A DNA stretch of 64,000 nucleotides from Lactococcus protaetiae (GCF_006965445.1 NZ_CP041356.1:2604001-2668000); one strand, 5' to 3'; positions 26,469 to 36,557 are shown, counted from the first letter of the stretch. The notes: generated by a model not told the origin, from the sequence alone. Made by a program: numbers and translations.

Positions 26469-27810
26469 GATGCCACCTGATTCCTGAAGCACTATCTTCC
26501 AAGATAATTCCTTTAGATTTTAATTCATCTCTGATTTCATCTGCTTTGGCAAAATCTCTTACTTCACGCGCCAATTGACGAGCTTCAATCAATGTTTCAA
26601 TCTCACTATCCAGACTCTCATCAATTTCAAATTTAATTCCAAGTATATTCAGCACTTCGTCAAAAAATTCTTTAACTTCTATACCACCATTTCCTCTATT
26701 GACCCAGCTGATAAAGTCATAAAAGACTGTCATGCCGTTCGCGATGTTAAAATCTTCGTCCATTTTACTGACAAAATCATTTTTGAATGCTGTCAGTACT
26801 GACAAATCGCTGTCAGTGTTCAAATCCATATTGCGATAAGCATTTTCAATCTTTTTCAGATTATTTTCACTTGCAATCAGGGCATCATCTGTGAAATCTA
26901 CCGGTCTGCGATAGTGAGTTGTTGCAAGGAAGAATCTTAAAATCTGTGGATTCACAACTTTTAGCATTTCGTGAACTGTCTTAAAATTTCCTAATGATTT
27001 TGACATTTTTTCACCATCTACATTAACAAAACCATTGTGCATCCAATAATTAACAAATTTTTTGCCCGTTTTCGCTTCAGATTGAGCGATTTCATTAGTA
27101 TGATGAGGAAATTCAAGGTCTGCTCCTCCGCCATGAATATCAAGTGTATCTCCTAAAAGGCTAGTTGCCATTACGGAACATTCAATGTGCCAACCAGGAC
27201 GCCCTGCTCCCCAAGGTGCTTGCCATGAAACCTCATCTGATTTAGCTGATTTCCATAGGGCAAAATCAGCCGATGATTCTTTTCTCAAGCTTTCTTCATC
27301 TGTACGACCAGATGCCCCAGCTAATAATTCTTCTAGATTTTTATTAGCTAACTTGGCATAGTCTTTTGCCTTAGATACGCGAAAATAAACATCGCCTTCA
27401 GACACATACGCAAAATCTTTATCCAATAAATCTTGAATAAAATCAATCATAGGATAAATATATTCACTTGCCTTTGGGTTGTGATTGGCTCGTTTGACAT
27501 TTAAAGCATCAATATCTTCGTAAAATGCCGCAATATAACGCTCTGAAAAAGATTTTGTTGTTGTATGTTCAAGCTGAGCTCCATGAATGATTTTGTCATC
27601 AACATCGGTAAAGTTTGAGACGTAATCTACTTCGAAACCACGAAATTCCAAATATTTTCTGATGAGGTCAAAAGCTACAACTGAACGTGCATTACCGATA
27701 TGAATATAATTATAAACAGTCGGTCCACAGACGTACATCTTAACTTTACCTGACTCAATAGGATGAAATTCTTCACTCTTTCGAGTCATCGTATTATAAA
27801 TTTTCAACAT
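26461..27810 (-). CDS. cysS: cysteinyl-tRNA synthetase
   Basis: Class I synthetase charging tRNA-Cys. The 449 residues match the usual length. The zinc site begins with [15 protein letters not shown] (HIGN signature near residue 38) and includes CSVMA near residue 210 and [10 protein letters not shown]. The KMSKS loop is [12 protein letters not shown] near residue 270. The C-terminal anticodon-binding region has [28 protein letters not shown] dyad lies within it and encodes DSDLSVLT in a variable loop. It is followed by mrnC with overlap and preceded by a channel gene three bases away, all in the pnp-cysE-cysS-mrnC order known from streptococci. Confidence 0.97.
   Translation of the reverse strand: MLKIYNTMTRKSEEFHPIESGKVKMYVCGPTVYNYIHIGNARSVVAFDLIRKYLEFRGFEVDYVSNFTDVDDKIIHGAQLEHTTTKSFSERYIAAFYEDIDALNVKRANHNPKASEYIYPMIDFIQDLLDKDFAYVSEGDVYFRVSKAKDYAKLANKNLEELLAGASGRTDEESLRKESSADFALWKSAKSDEVSWQAPWGAGRPGWHIECSVMATSLLGDTLDIHGGGADLEFPHHTNEIAQSEAKTGKKFVNYWMHNGFVNVDGEKMSKSLGNFKTVHEMLKVVNPQILRFFLATTHYRRPVDFTDDALIASENNLKKIENAYRNMDLNTDSDLSVLTAFKNDFVSKMDEDFNIANGMTVFYDFISWVNRGNGGIEVKEFFDEVLNILGIKFEIDESLDSEIETLIEARQLAREVRDFAKADEIRDELKSKGIILEDSASGIRWHRE
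26790..26805. repeat. CTGTCAG dyad inside cysS (one mismatch)
   Basis: CTGTCAGTACTGACAA, followed five bases later by a second CTGTCAG arm at 26810-26816 and preceded by ACTGACA at 26767-26773. Confidence 0.75.
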
Positions 27811-27812
27811 TT

Positions 27813-28436
27813 TTATTTCTCCTCATTTTCATCATAAACAATACTTGAAATTAAGCTGCGTACGGGCAGATATAGCATAACATATCCTGATGCTTGCCTG
27901 ATTCCAGTGAAAGATAGTCCGATTGACAAAGCAGTCATAATCATTAAATCCCAAGGTACTCGTTTCATCATCTGGATTCGTTTCACCATCTGAATTCGTT
28001 TAATGCCATTCAGCCGATAGGCACAACCAATAATCCAACTTGCCAATCGAGAAATTCCGACGATATAAAGAATATAAATAATCATAAAATAGCCAGGATG
28101 ACTGGAATTATCAACTTGGGTCATCAGTGGGAAAAGACTGACTAGCATGAGAAATATGGTATATGCAAAGATTTGCCAGCCTGATAATTTATGAACCTTA
28201 GAAAAAAATTTTGTAAACTGAAAGTAAAAACTCACAACGACAAGAAAACTCACGAAAAAAATAATCAGCGAACTTATCGTTTTGGAAAAATCATAATGTC
28301 CACCTCGAAGTACCATTGGCAACGGAATTTCCAGTACCATAATCGTCGCAATAATTGACATCACAGCGTCTGTAAAGCTTTTTAGTGAGGAAACCATATG
28401 CCCCTCATAAACTGCAACTTTTCGTTTTTTATTCAT
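27813..28436 (-). CDS. TMEM175-family (DUF1211) potassium channel-like membrane protein
   Basis: The family forms proton-activated or leak potassium channels. The signature at the first transmembrane helix, SFTDAVMSIIATIMVLEIPLP, matches the bacterial TMEM175 pattern (R/K-xxx-FSDAV...VLEI), with FTD in place of FSD. Five to six hydrophobic segments follow. The ATG at 28436 (MNKKRKVAVYEGHM) lies four bases after the cysE stop; an upstream start at 28484 would lie within cysE. About 207 residues, normal for the family. Located between cysE and cysS, so cotranscribed. Confidence 0.85.
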   Translation of the reverse strand: MNKKRKVAVYEGHMVSSLKSFTDAVMSIIATIMVLEIPLPMVLRGGHYDFSKTISSLIIFFVSFLVVVSFYFQFTKFFSKVHKLSGWQIFAYTIFLMLVSLFPLMTQVDNSSHPGYFMIIYILYIVGISRLASWIIGCAYRLNGIKRIQMVKRIQMMKRVPWDLMIMTALSIGLSFTGIRQASGYVMLYLPVRSLISSIVYDENEEK

Positions 28437-28440
28437 ATTC

Positions 28441-29040
28441 CTACAAATGCGACGAATGATAACTCGCTTCGCGTCTTTCTTCAATTGTCATGATTTTCTC
28501 AACATCTTTTTTGCCGTTAATTCGAACAACTTTTGCTGGTATACCAACGACTGTTACGTTGGCTGGAACATCGGTTACAACCACTGCGCTAGCGCCAACT
28601 TTTGCGTTTTCACCAATTTCAATTGGTCCTAATAACTGCGAATGGGCAGAGATAAGTGCACCTTGACGTACTGTAGGGTGTCTTTTCCCTTTATCTTTTC
28701 CTGTCCCGCCAAGTGTCACCCCATGATACAATTTGACATTAGACTCAACGATTGCAGTCTCACCAATCACAAGGCCTGATCCGTGGTCAATGAACACACC
28801 TGTTGAAATCTCTGCTCCCGGATGAATCTCAATCTGTGTCCAAAAACGCCAAAATTGTGAGTGCATCCGAGCAAGTAACTTTAGATTATGTCGCCAAAGC
28901 CAATGAGAAAGCCGATGTGCCGCTAAAGCTTTAACTCCTGGGTAAGTCAAAAGAACCTCCAGAGCCGTTCTCGCTGCAGGGTCATTTTCTTTCGTTACTC
29001 GAATTGCTTCTCGCCAAAAACCTTTCTTATTTTTTGCCAT
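28441..29040 (-). CDS. cysE: serine O-acetyltransferase
   Basis: Makes O-acetylserine from serine and acetyl-CoA, the first step of cysteine synthesis. The 199 residues have an N-terminal helical domain and a left-handed beta-helix with hexapeptide repeats (IEIHPGAEISTGVFIDHG). The catalytic His is in DHGSGLVIGET and the second in LYHGVTLGGTGKDKGKRHP. Its N-terminal domain is shorter than in enteric CysE, as is usual in Firmicutes. Linkage with cysS makes sense: one supplies cysteine, the other uses it. Confidence 0.95.
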   Translation of the reverse strand: MAKNKKGFWREAIRVTKENDPAARTALEVLLTYPGVKALAAHRLSHWLWRHNLKLLARMHSQFWRFWTQIEIHPGAEISTGVFIDHGSGLVIGETAIVESNVKLYHGVTLGGTGKDKGKRHPTVRQGALISAHSQLLGPIEIGENAKVGASAVVVTDVPANVTVVGIPAKVVRINGKKDVEKIMTIEERREASYHSSHL

Positions 29041-29154
29041 TTTTTCCTACTTTTTTAAAAAATACTTATAGTAGATTATACCATAAGCATTGACTGTATT
29101 GTTAATATCCAAAATTTCTAAAATTTTTTAGGATTTTTCTTATCATGACACTCT

Positions 29155-29919
29155 TTAATCAGACAACTCGCCCCATGTACTCATTGTATCTTGGTAATGT
29201 TCTAAATCATCCAATGGATTGATTGTAATTCCTGAAGCATTTTCAAACCTGTTTGTCACATCTTCTGGATGCAATAACTCATGGATTGTTAAAAACAAAA
29301 CTTGCCCATTATTTTCTTTGAAAGGTTGACTAAAATATGGTTCATCATACCATTTTGACAAACTATCCAGATTATCAAACAAAGGCAAATACTCTTGCTC
29401 ATCCTGAGCAACTAGATTTGGAAAAATTCGTTCACTTTCTGAAACAAAAGCTGGGATGAGATAATATTTTTCCATCTTAGAAGCAGATTGATTCTCTGGG
29501 CTAAAAAGTGTGTTCAAAATATCAGTATAATGTGTCAAAAATTTCGTCAGCTCAGTCGTTCCAAAGTAAGCTGTATTGCCTGTGTCTTCATCTTGGGGCA
29601 ATTTTGGATTGACTGCAATAATATCAATATCAGTTTCTTTCAGAAGTTCGATAACTTCAATAATCGAATGGAGTTCCCACTCTGTTTCAAAGTCTGTCAG
29701 TTCTGACAGAAAAATATTCAAATCATTTTCTGTTGTAAACACAGGTATCGCTTTTCGCTCTGCCATTGGCACGTAAAAAACCTTTTTAGGAGCTAAGACC
29801 GGAAATTGATGAAAGGCATAAGCCAATGACAAATCCTCCATAAAAGCCCCAGGATTCGCTAAGGACAGACGCAAACGTTCATCTAACTCCGAATTAATAT
29901 TGTAAGTTGCCATCATCAT
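29155..29919 (-). CDS. SseB-family protein, paralogue 1
   Basis: A 254-residue cytoplasmic protein with an SseB-like N-terminal domain (VFYVPMAERKAIPVFTTEND, AFMEDLSLAYAFHQF) and a C-terminal half (YYLIPAFVSESERIFPNLVA, YLPLFDNLDSLSKWYDEPYF, GITINPLDDL). It shares its layout with the next gene upstream (YFVPAFV, YIPLFDNFESLLTWYSEPYF, GVTINPLDY). The namesake was linked to serine sensitivity in Escherichia coli; how is not known. Nearness to cysE, a serine-consuming enzyme, fits this loosely. Three ATGs in a row open the frame without a clear ribosome binding site. A CTGTCAG dyad lies within it. Confidence 0.78.
   Translation of the reverse strand: MMMATYNINSELDERLRLSLANPGAFMEDLSLAYAFHQFPVLAPKKVFYVPMAERKAIPVFTTENDLNIFLSELTDFETEWELHSIIEVIELLKETDIDIIAVNPKLPQDEDTGNTAYFGTTELTKFLTHYTDILNTLFSPENQSASKMEKYYLIPAFVSESERIFPNLVAQDEQEYLPLFDNLDSLSKWYDEPYFSQPFKENNGQVLFLTIHELLHPEDVTNRFENASGITINPLDDLEHYQDTMSTWGELSD
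29694..29709. repeat. CTGTCAG dyad inside the SseB-like gene
   Basis: CTGTCAGTTCTGACAG, arms perfect. It encodes LSELTD on the minus strand. Confidence 0.8.
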
Positions 29920-29974
29920 TGCTGACAGGCTGTCAACGTACTGACAAAAAAGATTATTTCCCTTCTTGACACTA

Positions 29975-30130
29975 TTTAACTTCTTGCGCCATCTTCACTA
30001 CGTTACGCTATCCGTTTGCTTAGCAAGCAAGCTTGCAAGAGAAAAAGGAGGACCTTGCAGTTCATCTACTAAATCCATTACGTAGATTTAGAGGTGAACT
30101 AAGTATGAGCAAGAAGGCTTCTTTGAGCTA
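29975..30130. repeat. composite-element relative G
   Basis: Shares CATCTTCACTACGTTACGCT and ATCCGTTTGCTTAGC with the composite family. It also has its own hairpins (GCAAGCTTGC at about 30029; CTAAATCCATTACGTAGATTTAG at about 30070-30092). Without both typical ends it is a decayed or variant copy. Confidence 0.5.
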
Positions 30131-30276
30131 CTTATCTAGCTGTTACGACTAGAAATTATACTTTGACAAACTGCTTTTACAGCTTTTCCATTATTTTTTG
30201 TCTATGTTTAGAGTCCGTCAGCATACTGATAGACTGCTATTATCAATTTCTTTATATCAAATGTATTGATTTAACC

Positions 30277-30292
30277 CTGTCAGTACTGACAG
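30277..30292. repeat. CTGTCAG dyad (perfect) after the second SseB-like gene
   Basis: CTGTCAGTACTGACAG, 26 bases beyond the stop of the gene ending at 30318. An imperfect copy (CCGTCAGCATACTGATAG, 30215-30232) lies 45 bases away. With no T-run, terminator function is uncertain. Confidence 0.8.
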
Positions 30293-30317
30293 AAAATCTA
30301 CACATACTTTTACCAAC

Positions 30318-31070
30318 TCACACTTCACCACGCAATTGTGCCCAACTCACCAATGTTTTTTCAAACTCAGAAATATCATAATCTAAAGGATTAATCGTCA
30401 CTCCTGCCGCAAACGAAAATTCATTTCGACCTGTCTTTGGATTCATCAAATCATCAATTGTCATCACCAAGATTTCGCCCGAATTATCATTCAAAATATG
30501 CTGAAAATAAGGTTCTGAATACCACGTCAACAACGATTCAAAATTATCAAACAAAGGAATATACGAACGCTCATCTGGTGCAGTCAGGGCAGCAAATCGT
30601 CGCTCCGAGCCTGCTAAAGCATTGTTGTTATCCACAAAAGCGGGAACAAAATATCTTCTCTCAAGCTTGCCAACCCTTGCATTCAAAGCAAACTCTGCCA
30701 GAAGCTTTTCGTATTTTTCCTGCATATTACGAAATGAATCTAGGCTCCAATACTGCTGATTCCCTCGATTTTCCACATGTAAAGGGCGAACATTGAAACC
30801 AATCGTGTCTGCATCATTAGTGTTTTGTAGCAGATTGTCAATCATGCATAAATCAAAATCCACTTTTTGCTCAAAATTTGCCTGAAAAAGTGCTGCCGAT
30901 TTCTTTGACGTAAAAACAGGCAAGACTTTATTTTCCCGAATGTTTAAACACAACTTTTCTTTCAAAGCAAAAACAGGCGTCTTTTTAAGTTCTACCATGA
31001 AGTCCAATTCATCAATTAAGCGCTTATTAGCAATTGCTGCACGTAATTTTGGTTCTAATTCTTCATTCAT
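30318..31070 (-). CDS. SseB-family protein, paralogue 2
   Basis: A 250-residue protein of the same layout as its downstream neighbour: VFALKEKLCLNIRENKVLPV and FTSKKSAALFQANFEQ in the N-terminal half, YFVPAFVDNNNALAGSERRF, YIPLFDNFESLLTWYSEPYF and AAGVTINPLDYDISEFEKTL in the C-terminal half. The start codon overlaps the stop region of pnp (31070), so it is cotranscribed with pnp. The two paralogues have diverged considerably, so the duplication is old. Confidence 0.8.
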   Translation of the reverse strand: MNEELEPKLRAAIANKRLIDELDFMVELKKTPVFALKEKLCLNIRENKVLPVFTSKKSAALFQANFEQKVDFDLCMIDNLLQNTNDADTIGFNVRPLHVENRGNQQYWSLDSFRNMQEKYEKLLAEFALNARVGKLERRYFVPAFVDNNNALAGSERRFAALTAPDERSYIPLFDNFESLLTWYSEPYFQHILNDNSGEILVMTIDDLMNPKTGRNEFSFAAGVTINPLDYDISEFEKTLVSWAQLRGEV

Positions 31071-33376
31071 TATTCTGGCTTTTTAGTTGAAAGCTCAGGA
31101 AATTCATTATCTAGACGAGGTTTACGGTCACGGCGTTCAAAGTTATGTCCACTGTTTCCATTACGGTCATTATTGCGACGTTCAAAACCGTTATTACCAC
31201 GTCCATTTCCATTGCGACGGTCTCCGTTTTCACGGCGTTCACGTGGCTTACGCTCTGGCTCTACATAGCCTTCAGGTTTCTCAACCAAAGCACGCATTGA
31301 AGCATCAACACGCCCTTTTTCATCAATTTTCATGATTTTAACCTTGACAATATCACCAAGTTTCACAACATCTTCAACATTAGCTGTACGTGCCCAAGCC
31401 ATTTCAGAAATGTGAACCATTGCATCTGTTTTACCAAAAAGATTCACAAATGCACCAAATTTTTCGATACGAACAACTTTTGCTTCATAAATATCGCCAA
31501 CTTTTGCTTCACGCACCAACTCGGTAATAATTTCCTTAGCACGATTAATTGCAGCTTGATCTGGCGAGAAGATTGAACAAAGTCCATCTTCATCAATGTC
31601 AATTTTAACACCTGTTTCAGCGATAATTTTGTCAATTTGTTCGCCACCTTTACCAATAACCACTTTGATTTTATCCACTGGAATCGTAATCGTGTCAATT
31701 TTTGGAGCAGATGGTGCCAATTCTTTGCGTGGTTCTGCTATCGTTGCTTCAATCAAATCCAAAATTTGGAAACGGGCTTTCTTCGCTTGTGCCAACGCTT
31801 CGGCAAGAATTTCAGGCGTAATACCAGAAATTTTGATGTCCATTTGAAGCGCTGTAATCCCTTCACGTGTCCCTGCTACTTTAAAGTCCATATCACCAAA
31901 GTGATCTTCAAGCCCTTGAATATCAGTCAAAATTGTATAATTTGCACCATCAGAAATCAAGCCCATCGCAATTCCAGCTACAGGTGCTTTGATAGGGACA
32001 CCACCAGCCATAAGCGCAAGCGTTCCCGCACAAATCGAAGCCTGTGAAGATGAACCATTAGATTCTAAGACTTCGGCAACTAAACGAATGGCATAAGGGA
32101 ATTCTTCAAGCGTAGGTAGAACTTGTGCTAAAGCCCGTTCACCGAGCGCACCATGACCAATTTCACGACGCCCTGGCGCACCATATCGACCCGTTTCTCC
32201 AACAGAGTATTGTGGGAAATTATAATGGTGCATAAAGCGTTTTTTATATTCGTCATCAAGTCCATCAATTGTTTGTGCTTCACCCATTGGTGCCAAAGTC
32301 AAAGTTGACAAAGCTTGTGTTTGCCCACGAGTAAACAAACCTGTCCCATGTGTAATTGTGCGTGGTGTAAAGTCAATTTCAGCATCAAGTGGACGGATTT
32401 CATCAATTTTACGACCATCAGGACGTACTTTATCTTCCGTAATCAATCGACGAACTTCTGCGTGTTCCATTCCTTCAAGAATTTCAGCAACATCACGAAT
32501 AATAGTTGCAAAATTTTCATCAGATTCGTATTTTTCACTATAAGCTGCAATGACTACATCTTTAACTGCTTGAGTTGCCGCTTCACGCGCCAATTTTTCC
32601 TCAACTTGTACTGCTTTTTGCAAATCAGAATTGTACTGTGCGATAATCTCTGCTTTGAGTTCTTGGTCAACGTGCAAAAGTTCAACATCCGCTTTCTCTT
32701 TACCAACTTTTGCTACAATTTCATTTTGAAACTCAATCAATTCTTTCACAGCAGCATGACCTGCTAGTAATGCGCCAAGCATAACGTCTTCAGAGAGTTC
32801 TTTCGCTCCAGATTCGACCATATTAATGGCATTAATATTACCAGCAACAGAAAGCTCCAAACTTGAAGCTTCCACTTGGGTAACAGATGGGTTGATGACA
32901 TACGCACCATCAACATAAGCCACTTCAACACCAGCAATTGGTCCATCAAACGGAATATCGGAAATTGCAAGTGCAAGAGATGAACCAAACATTGCAGCCA
33001 TACGAGCAGAGGCATTTTCATCATAAGAAAGCACAGTATTAATGACTTGCACTTCATTGCGGAAGCCTTCTGCAAACATTGGACGAATAGGACGGTCAAT
33101 CAGACGAGCAGTCAATGTTGCATCAGTTGAAGGACGTGCTTCACGTTTATTGAATCCTCCTGGAAACTTCCCAGCAGCGTACATTTTTTCTTCATAGTTC
33201 ACTTGAAGTGGGAAAAAATCTCCTGTAGCCATTTTTTTAGACATTGTTGCTGCAGTCAATACCGTTGTATCTCCATAACGAACAACAACCGCACCATTTG
33301 CTTGTTTTGCTACTTGTCCCGTTTCAACAGTCAAAGTTCGTCCTGCGAACTCCATAGAAAATGTTTCTTTTGCCAA
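31070..33376 (-). CDS. pnp: polyribonucleotide nucleotidyltransferase (PNPase)
   Basis: Degrades RNA 3'-5' by phosphorolysis. The 768 residues contain two RNase PH domains (about 10-230 and 315-545; [44 protein letters not shown]), a KH domain (about 553-615; [17 protein letters not shown]) and an S1 domain (about 620-690; [20 protein letters not shown]). A tail of about 70 residues is rich in Arg, Asn and Gly ([17 protein letters not shown]), likely disordered and RNA-binding. The start is near AAGGAG; the first codon of the frame may be a TTG-type start. It heads the run to mrnC. Confidence 0.97.
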   Translation of the reverse strand: MAKETFSMEFAGRTLTVETGQVAKQANGAVVVRYGDTTVLTAATMSKKMATGDFFPLQVNYEEKMYAAGKFPGGFNKREARPSTDATLTARLIDRPIRPMFAEGFRNEVQVINTVLSYDENASARMAAMFGSSLALAISDIPFDGPIAGVEVAYVDGAYVINPSVTQVEASSLELSVAGNINAINMVESGAKELSEDVMLGALLAGHAAVKELIEFQNEIVAKVGKEKADVELLHVDQELKAEIIAQYNSDLQKAVQVEEKLAREAATQAVKDVVIAAYSEKYESDENFATIIRDVAEILEGMEHAEVRRLITEDKVRPDGRKIDEIRPLDAEIDFTPRTITHGTGLFTRGQTQALSTLTLAPMGEAQTIDGLDDEYKKRFMHHYNFPQYSVGETGRYGAPGRREIGHGALGERALAQVLPTLEEFPYAIRLVAEVLESNGSSSQASICAGTLALMAGGVPIKAPVAGIAMGLISDGANYTILTDIQGLEDHFGDMDFKVAGTREGITALQMDIKISGITPEILAEALAQAKKARFQILDLIEATIAEPRKELAPSAPKIDTITIPVDKIKVVIGKGGEQIDKIIAETGVKIDIDEDGLCSIFSPDQAAINRAKEIITELVREAKVGDIYEAKVVRIEKFGAFVNLFGKTDAMVHISEMAWARTANVEDVVKLGDIVKVKIMKIDEKGRVDASMRALVEKPEGYVEPERKPRERRENGDRRNGNGRGNNGFERRNNDRNGNSGHNFERRDRKPRLDNEFPELSTKKPE

Positions 33377-33672
33377 TTTTTCTCCTTAACATAGCTTGCC
33401 AAAAGGATTCGATATGTTTTTATTAAGCGCGGACTTGCACCAGCTTATCCTATGCCTTGCGTATAAATGGAAAAGCATCGCTTTTCTTATTCACAATCTT
33501 ATCACTTTTACAATCTAGTTCATCGTCTTTTGCGATGTTCTTTTTTAATTTCTACGTGTTTCTAAACAAAAATCAATCTATCATATAAATTTCAATTTAC
33601 TATATCACCCGCAACTTCACGGTACCACCAGTTACAGTTTAATAGCTGGTTTTGACTCATCACCTTAAAGCA
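33377..33672 (-). promoter_or_regulatory. long leader of pnp with several hairpins
   Basis: The minus strand before pnp contains hairpins GAAAAGCGATGCTTTTC (about 33460-33485) and CATCGCAAAAGACGATG (about 33522-33540). pnp leaders are known targets of RNase III and PNPase autoregulation, so such hairpins fit. Farther up (about 33605-33630) lies TGGTGGTACCGTGAAGTTGC, which resembles the T-box antiterminator core (GGTGGTACCGCG). No specifier loop or terminator partner is clear, and element H lies right upstream. Confidence 0.4.
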
Positions 33673-33816
33673 AATGAAGTCAAGACTTATTCAGTGGGAG
33701 TTTCGTAAAACATTTGTCCATTTTCTCTAGTCACTGAAGCGACTGATAAAAGGGCAACTCACCACTGAACTTAGTCGGACGAAATTCGAAGCTTAGCACG
33801 CACTTGCTTTGATGAA
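33673..33816. repeat. composite intergenic element H (144 bp)
   Basis: Both family ends: AATGAAGTCAAGACTTATTC near 33673 and TTAGCACGCACTTGCTTTGA ending at about 33816. Inside are GTAAAACATTTGTCCATTTT and GTCGGACGAAATTCGAAGC. It lies between the likely pnp promoter and the pnp leader. Confidence 0.8.
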
Positions 33817-33824
33817 CATTTCAT

Positions 33825-33846
33825 AAAGTAAAGTAAAGTAAAGTAA
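33825..33846. repeat. short tandem repeat, AAGTA units
   Basis: Four consecutive AAGTA pentamers right after element H. A slip in copy number would change spacing in the pnp upstream region. Confidence 0.7.
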
Positions 33847-33871
33847 CGAATATAATGACAAACTCATTTTT

Positions 33872-33900
33872 GCATAGAACAACACGTATGTCCCATTATA
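33872..33900 (-). promoter_or_regulatory. possible pnp promoter
   Basis: The minus strand has a TATAAT hexamer in AAATATAGTATAATGGGACA; the -35 region (TTTCTTTGCT) is weak. It lies beyond element H, about 500 bases from pnp. Confidence 0.4.
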
Positions 33901-33913
33901 CTATATTTTAGCA

Positions 33914-33943
33914 AAGAAAAAAAGGCTCACAGGGAGCCTTTCT
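33914..33943 (-). terminator. terminator of the lipoprotein gene
   Basis: Minus strand AAAGGCTC, loop CCTGT, GAGCCTTT followed by a T-run, about 75 bases after the stop. Confidence 0.88.
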
Positions 33944-34016
33944 ATTGATAAAATTGACTAATACTATTTAACACCTAACTGCGTTAATAACAGATCTAGA
34001 GATGAGCTAGTATAAA

Positions 34017-35162
34017 TTAGCTAGCAGTTTTTACACCAACAGTACCAGTTACTTTGAATTGGTTAGCAGCTGGAAGTGCTTTATAAGCATCAAGTTGGTC
34101 TTGAGTTGCGAAGTAGAGATTACCAGTAATCGTAGAAACTGACAAGGCACCTGATGCATCTTTCATACCACGTGATTGAAGAGAAGCATTTTCTCCCACG
34201 TATACGTCACCTTTAACATTACCGCCTTCAAAGTCAGTTGCTGGAGAGTTTACAATCAAACGTCCAACAGTCAAAGTGAAGGTTTTTGTAATTTGGTGTG
34301 AGTCATTTGTTGTTGCCAAAGCGAGTGTACGTTGAACTACACCGGCTTCATTGAGGAATGTACCATCAACAGTAATATCTTTACCTGAAGCATCAACATC
34401 ACCACTAGCAGCGACAAGGAATGAACCATTTTTACCAAGACCTGAAGCAAATACGCTTGCATCTGTTGTACCAGTTGTTGCACCTGTTTGTACATCTGAA
34501 CCGTTACCTTTGAATAAATAAGTTACATTTCCGTGAGGTCCTGCTGTGATTGCACCACCTTCAACTTTAACCACATCTCCTGCAACAACTGAAGTCGTAC
34601 CTGTTACTTTAACTTTTTGTGCTTCTGGAAGTTGGTTGTAAGCATCAAGAAGATCTTGGCTTGCAAATGTCAAATTACCATCAATTGTTGCTTGTCCAGC
34701 GACACCTTGACCTGTTTGCCCATGGAAGCCTGCTGCAAATACATCTACGTTACCTTTTACTGTACCGTTTGAGATGTAGAAACCTGGAGATTTAACTTCG
34801 ATTTTATCTACTGTCAATGTGTAACGATCAGTGATTTTATGGTTAGCATCTTGGTTATAAATTGCCAATTTACGAGCAACTACACTATCACCAAGGAAAA
34901 GTCCTTCAACTGTCAAAGTCTTACCAGAAGCGTCCATATCACCTTTTGTTGCGTTCAACCAAGCACCATTTTTAGCGAAACCTTTTTGAAGGTCTGCAAA
35001 ACTGTCTGTACCAGCTGTTGCTCCAGCGAACACTTCAGCTTTTGATGATTGTTCTGTTTTTGTGTCTTTAGAACTTGAGTTGTTATTATTTCCACAAGCA
35101 GCAAGCAAAGATACTGAGAGTACTGAAACTGCAAGAAGCGAAATTACTTTTGTTTTCTTCAT
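34017..35162 (-). CDS. lipoprotein with two repeated domains, function unknown
   Basis: A 381-residue exported lipoprotein. The signal peptide MKKTKVISLLAVSVLSVSLL ends in the lipobox LAAC (Cys about residue 23), then a Ser/Asn-rich spacer. Two tandem domains of about 150 residues follow. Each opens F-A-(S/G)GLGKNG-W/S-F-L-type and shows G(D/M)DASGK(T/D)(L/I)TV(E/D)G, a KI(T/F)..(Y/F)TLTVD/G strand, GNVKGD/NV and a closing (L/Q)DAY(N/K)(Q/A)LP(E/A)A element. No catalytic motif is seen; a structural or binding role at the cell surface is likely. A strong promoter and terminator make it a single-gene transcript. Confidence 0.85.
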   Translation of the reverse strand: MKKTKVISLLAVSVLSVSLLAACGNNNNSSSKDTKTEQSSKAEVFAGATAGTDSFADLQKGFAKNGAWLNATKGDMDASGKTLTVEGLFLGDSVVARKLAIYNQDANHKITDRYTLTVDKIEVKSPGFYISNGTVKGNVDVFAAGFHGQTGQGVAGQATIDGNLTFASQDLLDAYNQLPEAQKVKVTGTTSVVAGDVVKVEGGAITAGPHGNVTYLFKGNGSDVQTGATTGTTDASVFASGLGKNGSFLVAASGDVDASGKDITVDGTFLNEAGVVQRTLALATTNDSHQITKTFTLTVGRLIVNSPATDFEGGNVKGDVYVGENASLQSRGMKDASGALSVSTITGNLYFATQDQLDAYKALPAANQFKVTGTVGVKTAS

Positions 35163-35229
35163 TTTCTTTTCTCCTAAAAAGATAAATATTTTAATCGTGA
35201 CAGATACCTTTCACGAAACTTACACGGAT

Positions 35230-35258
35230 ATTATAGCATTTCAGACCGTTAAATGCAA
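35230..35258 (-). promoter_or_regulatory. promoter of the lipoprotein gene
   Basis: Minus strand: TTGCAT (35258-35253), 17-base spacer, TATAAT (35235-35230). A near-consensus promoter about 68 bases before the ATG. Confidence 0.8.
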
Positions 35259-35548
35259 GAGTTTGCCGAAAACTTCACAAAGTTCACATTTATTTTTATG
35301 TAAATGTTTCCAAAACTTATTATATCAGCGTTTATGAACGTTTTTGTTATTTTTAAAAACCATAAGTTTGTGAAGTTTAATACTTTTTACATAACTAACA
35401 AAAAGTTGCTTATTTTACATTTCATTGACTTGTTGCCACCTCATTTTGTTTTTTCTATAAAACTTCCGTTCAGTATAGACTATGAAAATTATTATAATTT
35501 TGATAAAATAGACCTATATCATTTCACAATAGAAAATGGAGAAAAATT

Positions 35549-36514
35549 GTGGTTTACTCTGATTCACACCTAAAGCTTTTTGCCTTGAATTCAAACCCAG
35601 GCCTTGCCGAGAAAATTAGCCAGTTTACTGGAATTCCTTTGGGGAAACTCTCTTCAAAACAATTTTCCGATGGCGAAATCATGATTAATATGGAAGAAAG
35701 CGTCCGTAGTCAGGATGTTTTTATCATTCAATCTACGAGCTGTCCTGTTAATGACCATCTTTGGGAGCTTTTGATTATGATTGATGCTTGTAAACGTGCA
35801 TCTGCTCATACAATCAATGTTGTTATTCCTTACTTTGGTTATGCTAGACAAGACCGCACTGCAACTTCGCGCGAACCGATTACTGCGAAACTCGTTGCCG
35901 ATATGATTGTTAAAGCTGGTGCAGACCGTGTTTTGACACTTGATATTCATGCCGTACAGGTTCAAGGTTTCTTTGATATCCCCGTAGATAACCTTTTTAC
36001 CGTACCGCTTTTCGCCGATTATTACCGTAGAAATGGTTTATTTGGTGATGATGTTATCGTTGTAGCTCCTAAAAATTCGGGAATCAAACGCGCTCGCTCC
36101 CTTGCTGAATATCTTGAATCTCCTATCGCTATTGTTGACTACGAAGATGATGACAAGAACCGTGAAAACGGCTACGTAATCGGTAACGTCGAAGGTAAAC
36201 GTGTTATTCTTATTGATGATATTTTGAACACTGGTGTTACCTTTGCAAATGCTGCCAAAGTTGTCCGTAACGCTGGTGCCAGCGAAATCTATGCAGTCGC
36301 AAGTCATGGTTTGTTTACAACAAATGCTGCTGAAATCCTTGAACAAGCAGATATCAAAGAAATTCTTGTCACAGATTCTGTAGTGACAGAGCATCGTAAA
36401 CCTTTAAATGTCAAATATTTAAGTGCAGCTGAGTACTTGGCTAATGCTATTTTACGTATCCACGAAGGTCGACCTGTTTCACCACTTTTTGAACATGAAA
36501 AACCACAAGATTAA
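35549..36514 (+). CDS. prs: ribose-phosphate pyrophosphokinase, divergent paralogue
   Basis: Makes PRPP from ribose 5-phosphate and ATP for purine, pyrimidine, histidine and NAD synthesis. The GTG at 35549 has GGAG seven bases upstream. The 321 residues show the flexible loop [20 protein letters not shown], the metal/ATP-site [13 protein letters not shown] and the PRPP-binding [14 protein letters not shown]. Where standard Prs has SPDxGGVxRA, this copy reads [11 protein letters not shown], and the C-terminal His-containing segment also differs. This suggests the second Prs type found in lactic acid bacteria rather than the housekeeping one. It is followed by the cysteine desulfurase gene, as in streptococci. 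Confidence 0.92.
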   Translation: MVYSDSHLKLFALNSNPGLAEKISQFTGIPLGKLSSKQFSDGEIMINMEESVRSQDVFIIQSTSCPVNDHLWELLIMIDACKRASAHTINVVIPYFGYARQDRTATSREPITAKLVADMIVKAGADRVLTLDIHAVQVQGFFDIPVDNLFTVPLFADYYRRNGLFGDDVIVVAPKNSGIKRARSLAEYLESPIAIVDYEDDDKNRENGYVIGNVEGKRVILIDDILNTGVTFANAAKVVRNAGASEIYAVASHGLFTTNAAEILEQADIKEILVTDSVVTEHRKPLNVKYLSAAEYLANAILRIHEGRPVSPLFEHEKPQD

Positions 36515-36529
36515 CTTACTGACACTGTT

Positions 36530-36557
36530 TAATTTCTAAAAGTATTTTAGAAATTAC
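36530..36557. terminator. possible terminator after prs
   Basis: TAATTTCTAAAA, loop GTA, TTTTAGAAATTA: a perfect A/T-rich hairpin 15 bases after the prs stop, without a clear T-run. Confidence 0.4.
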
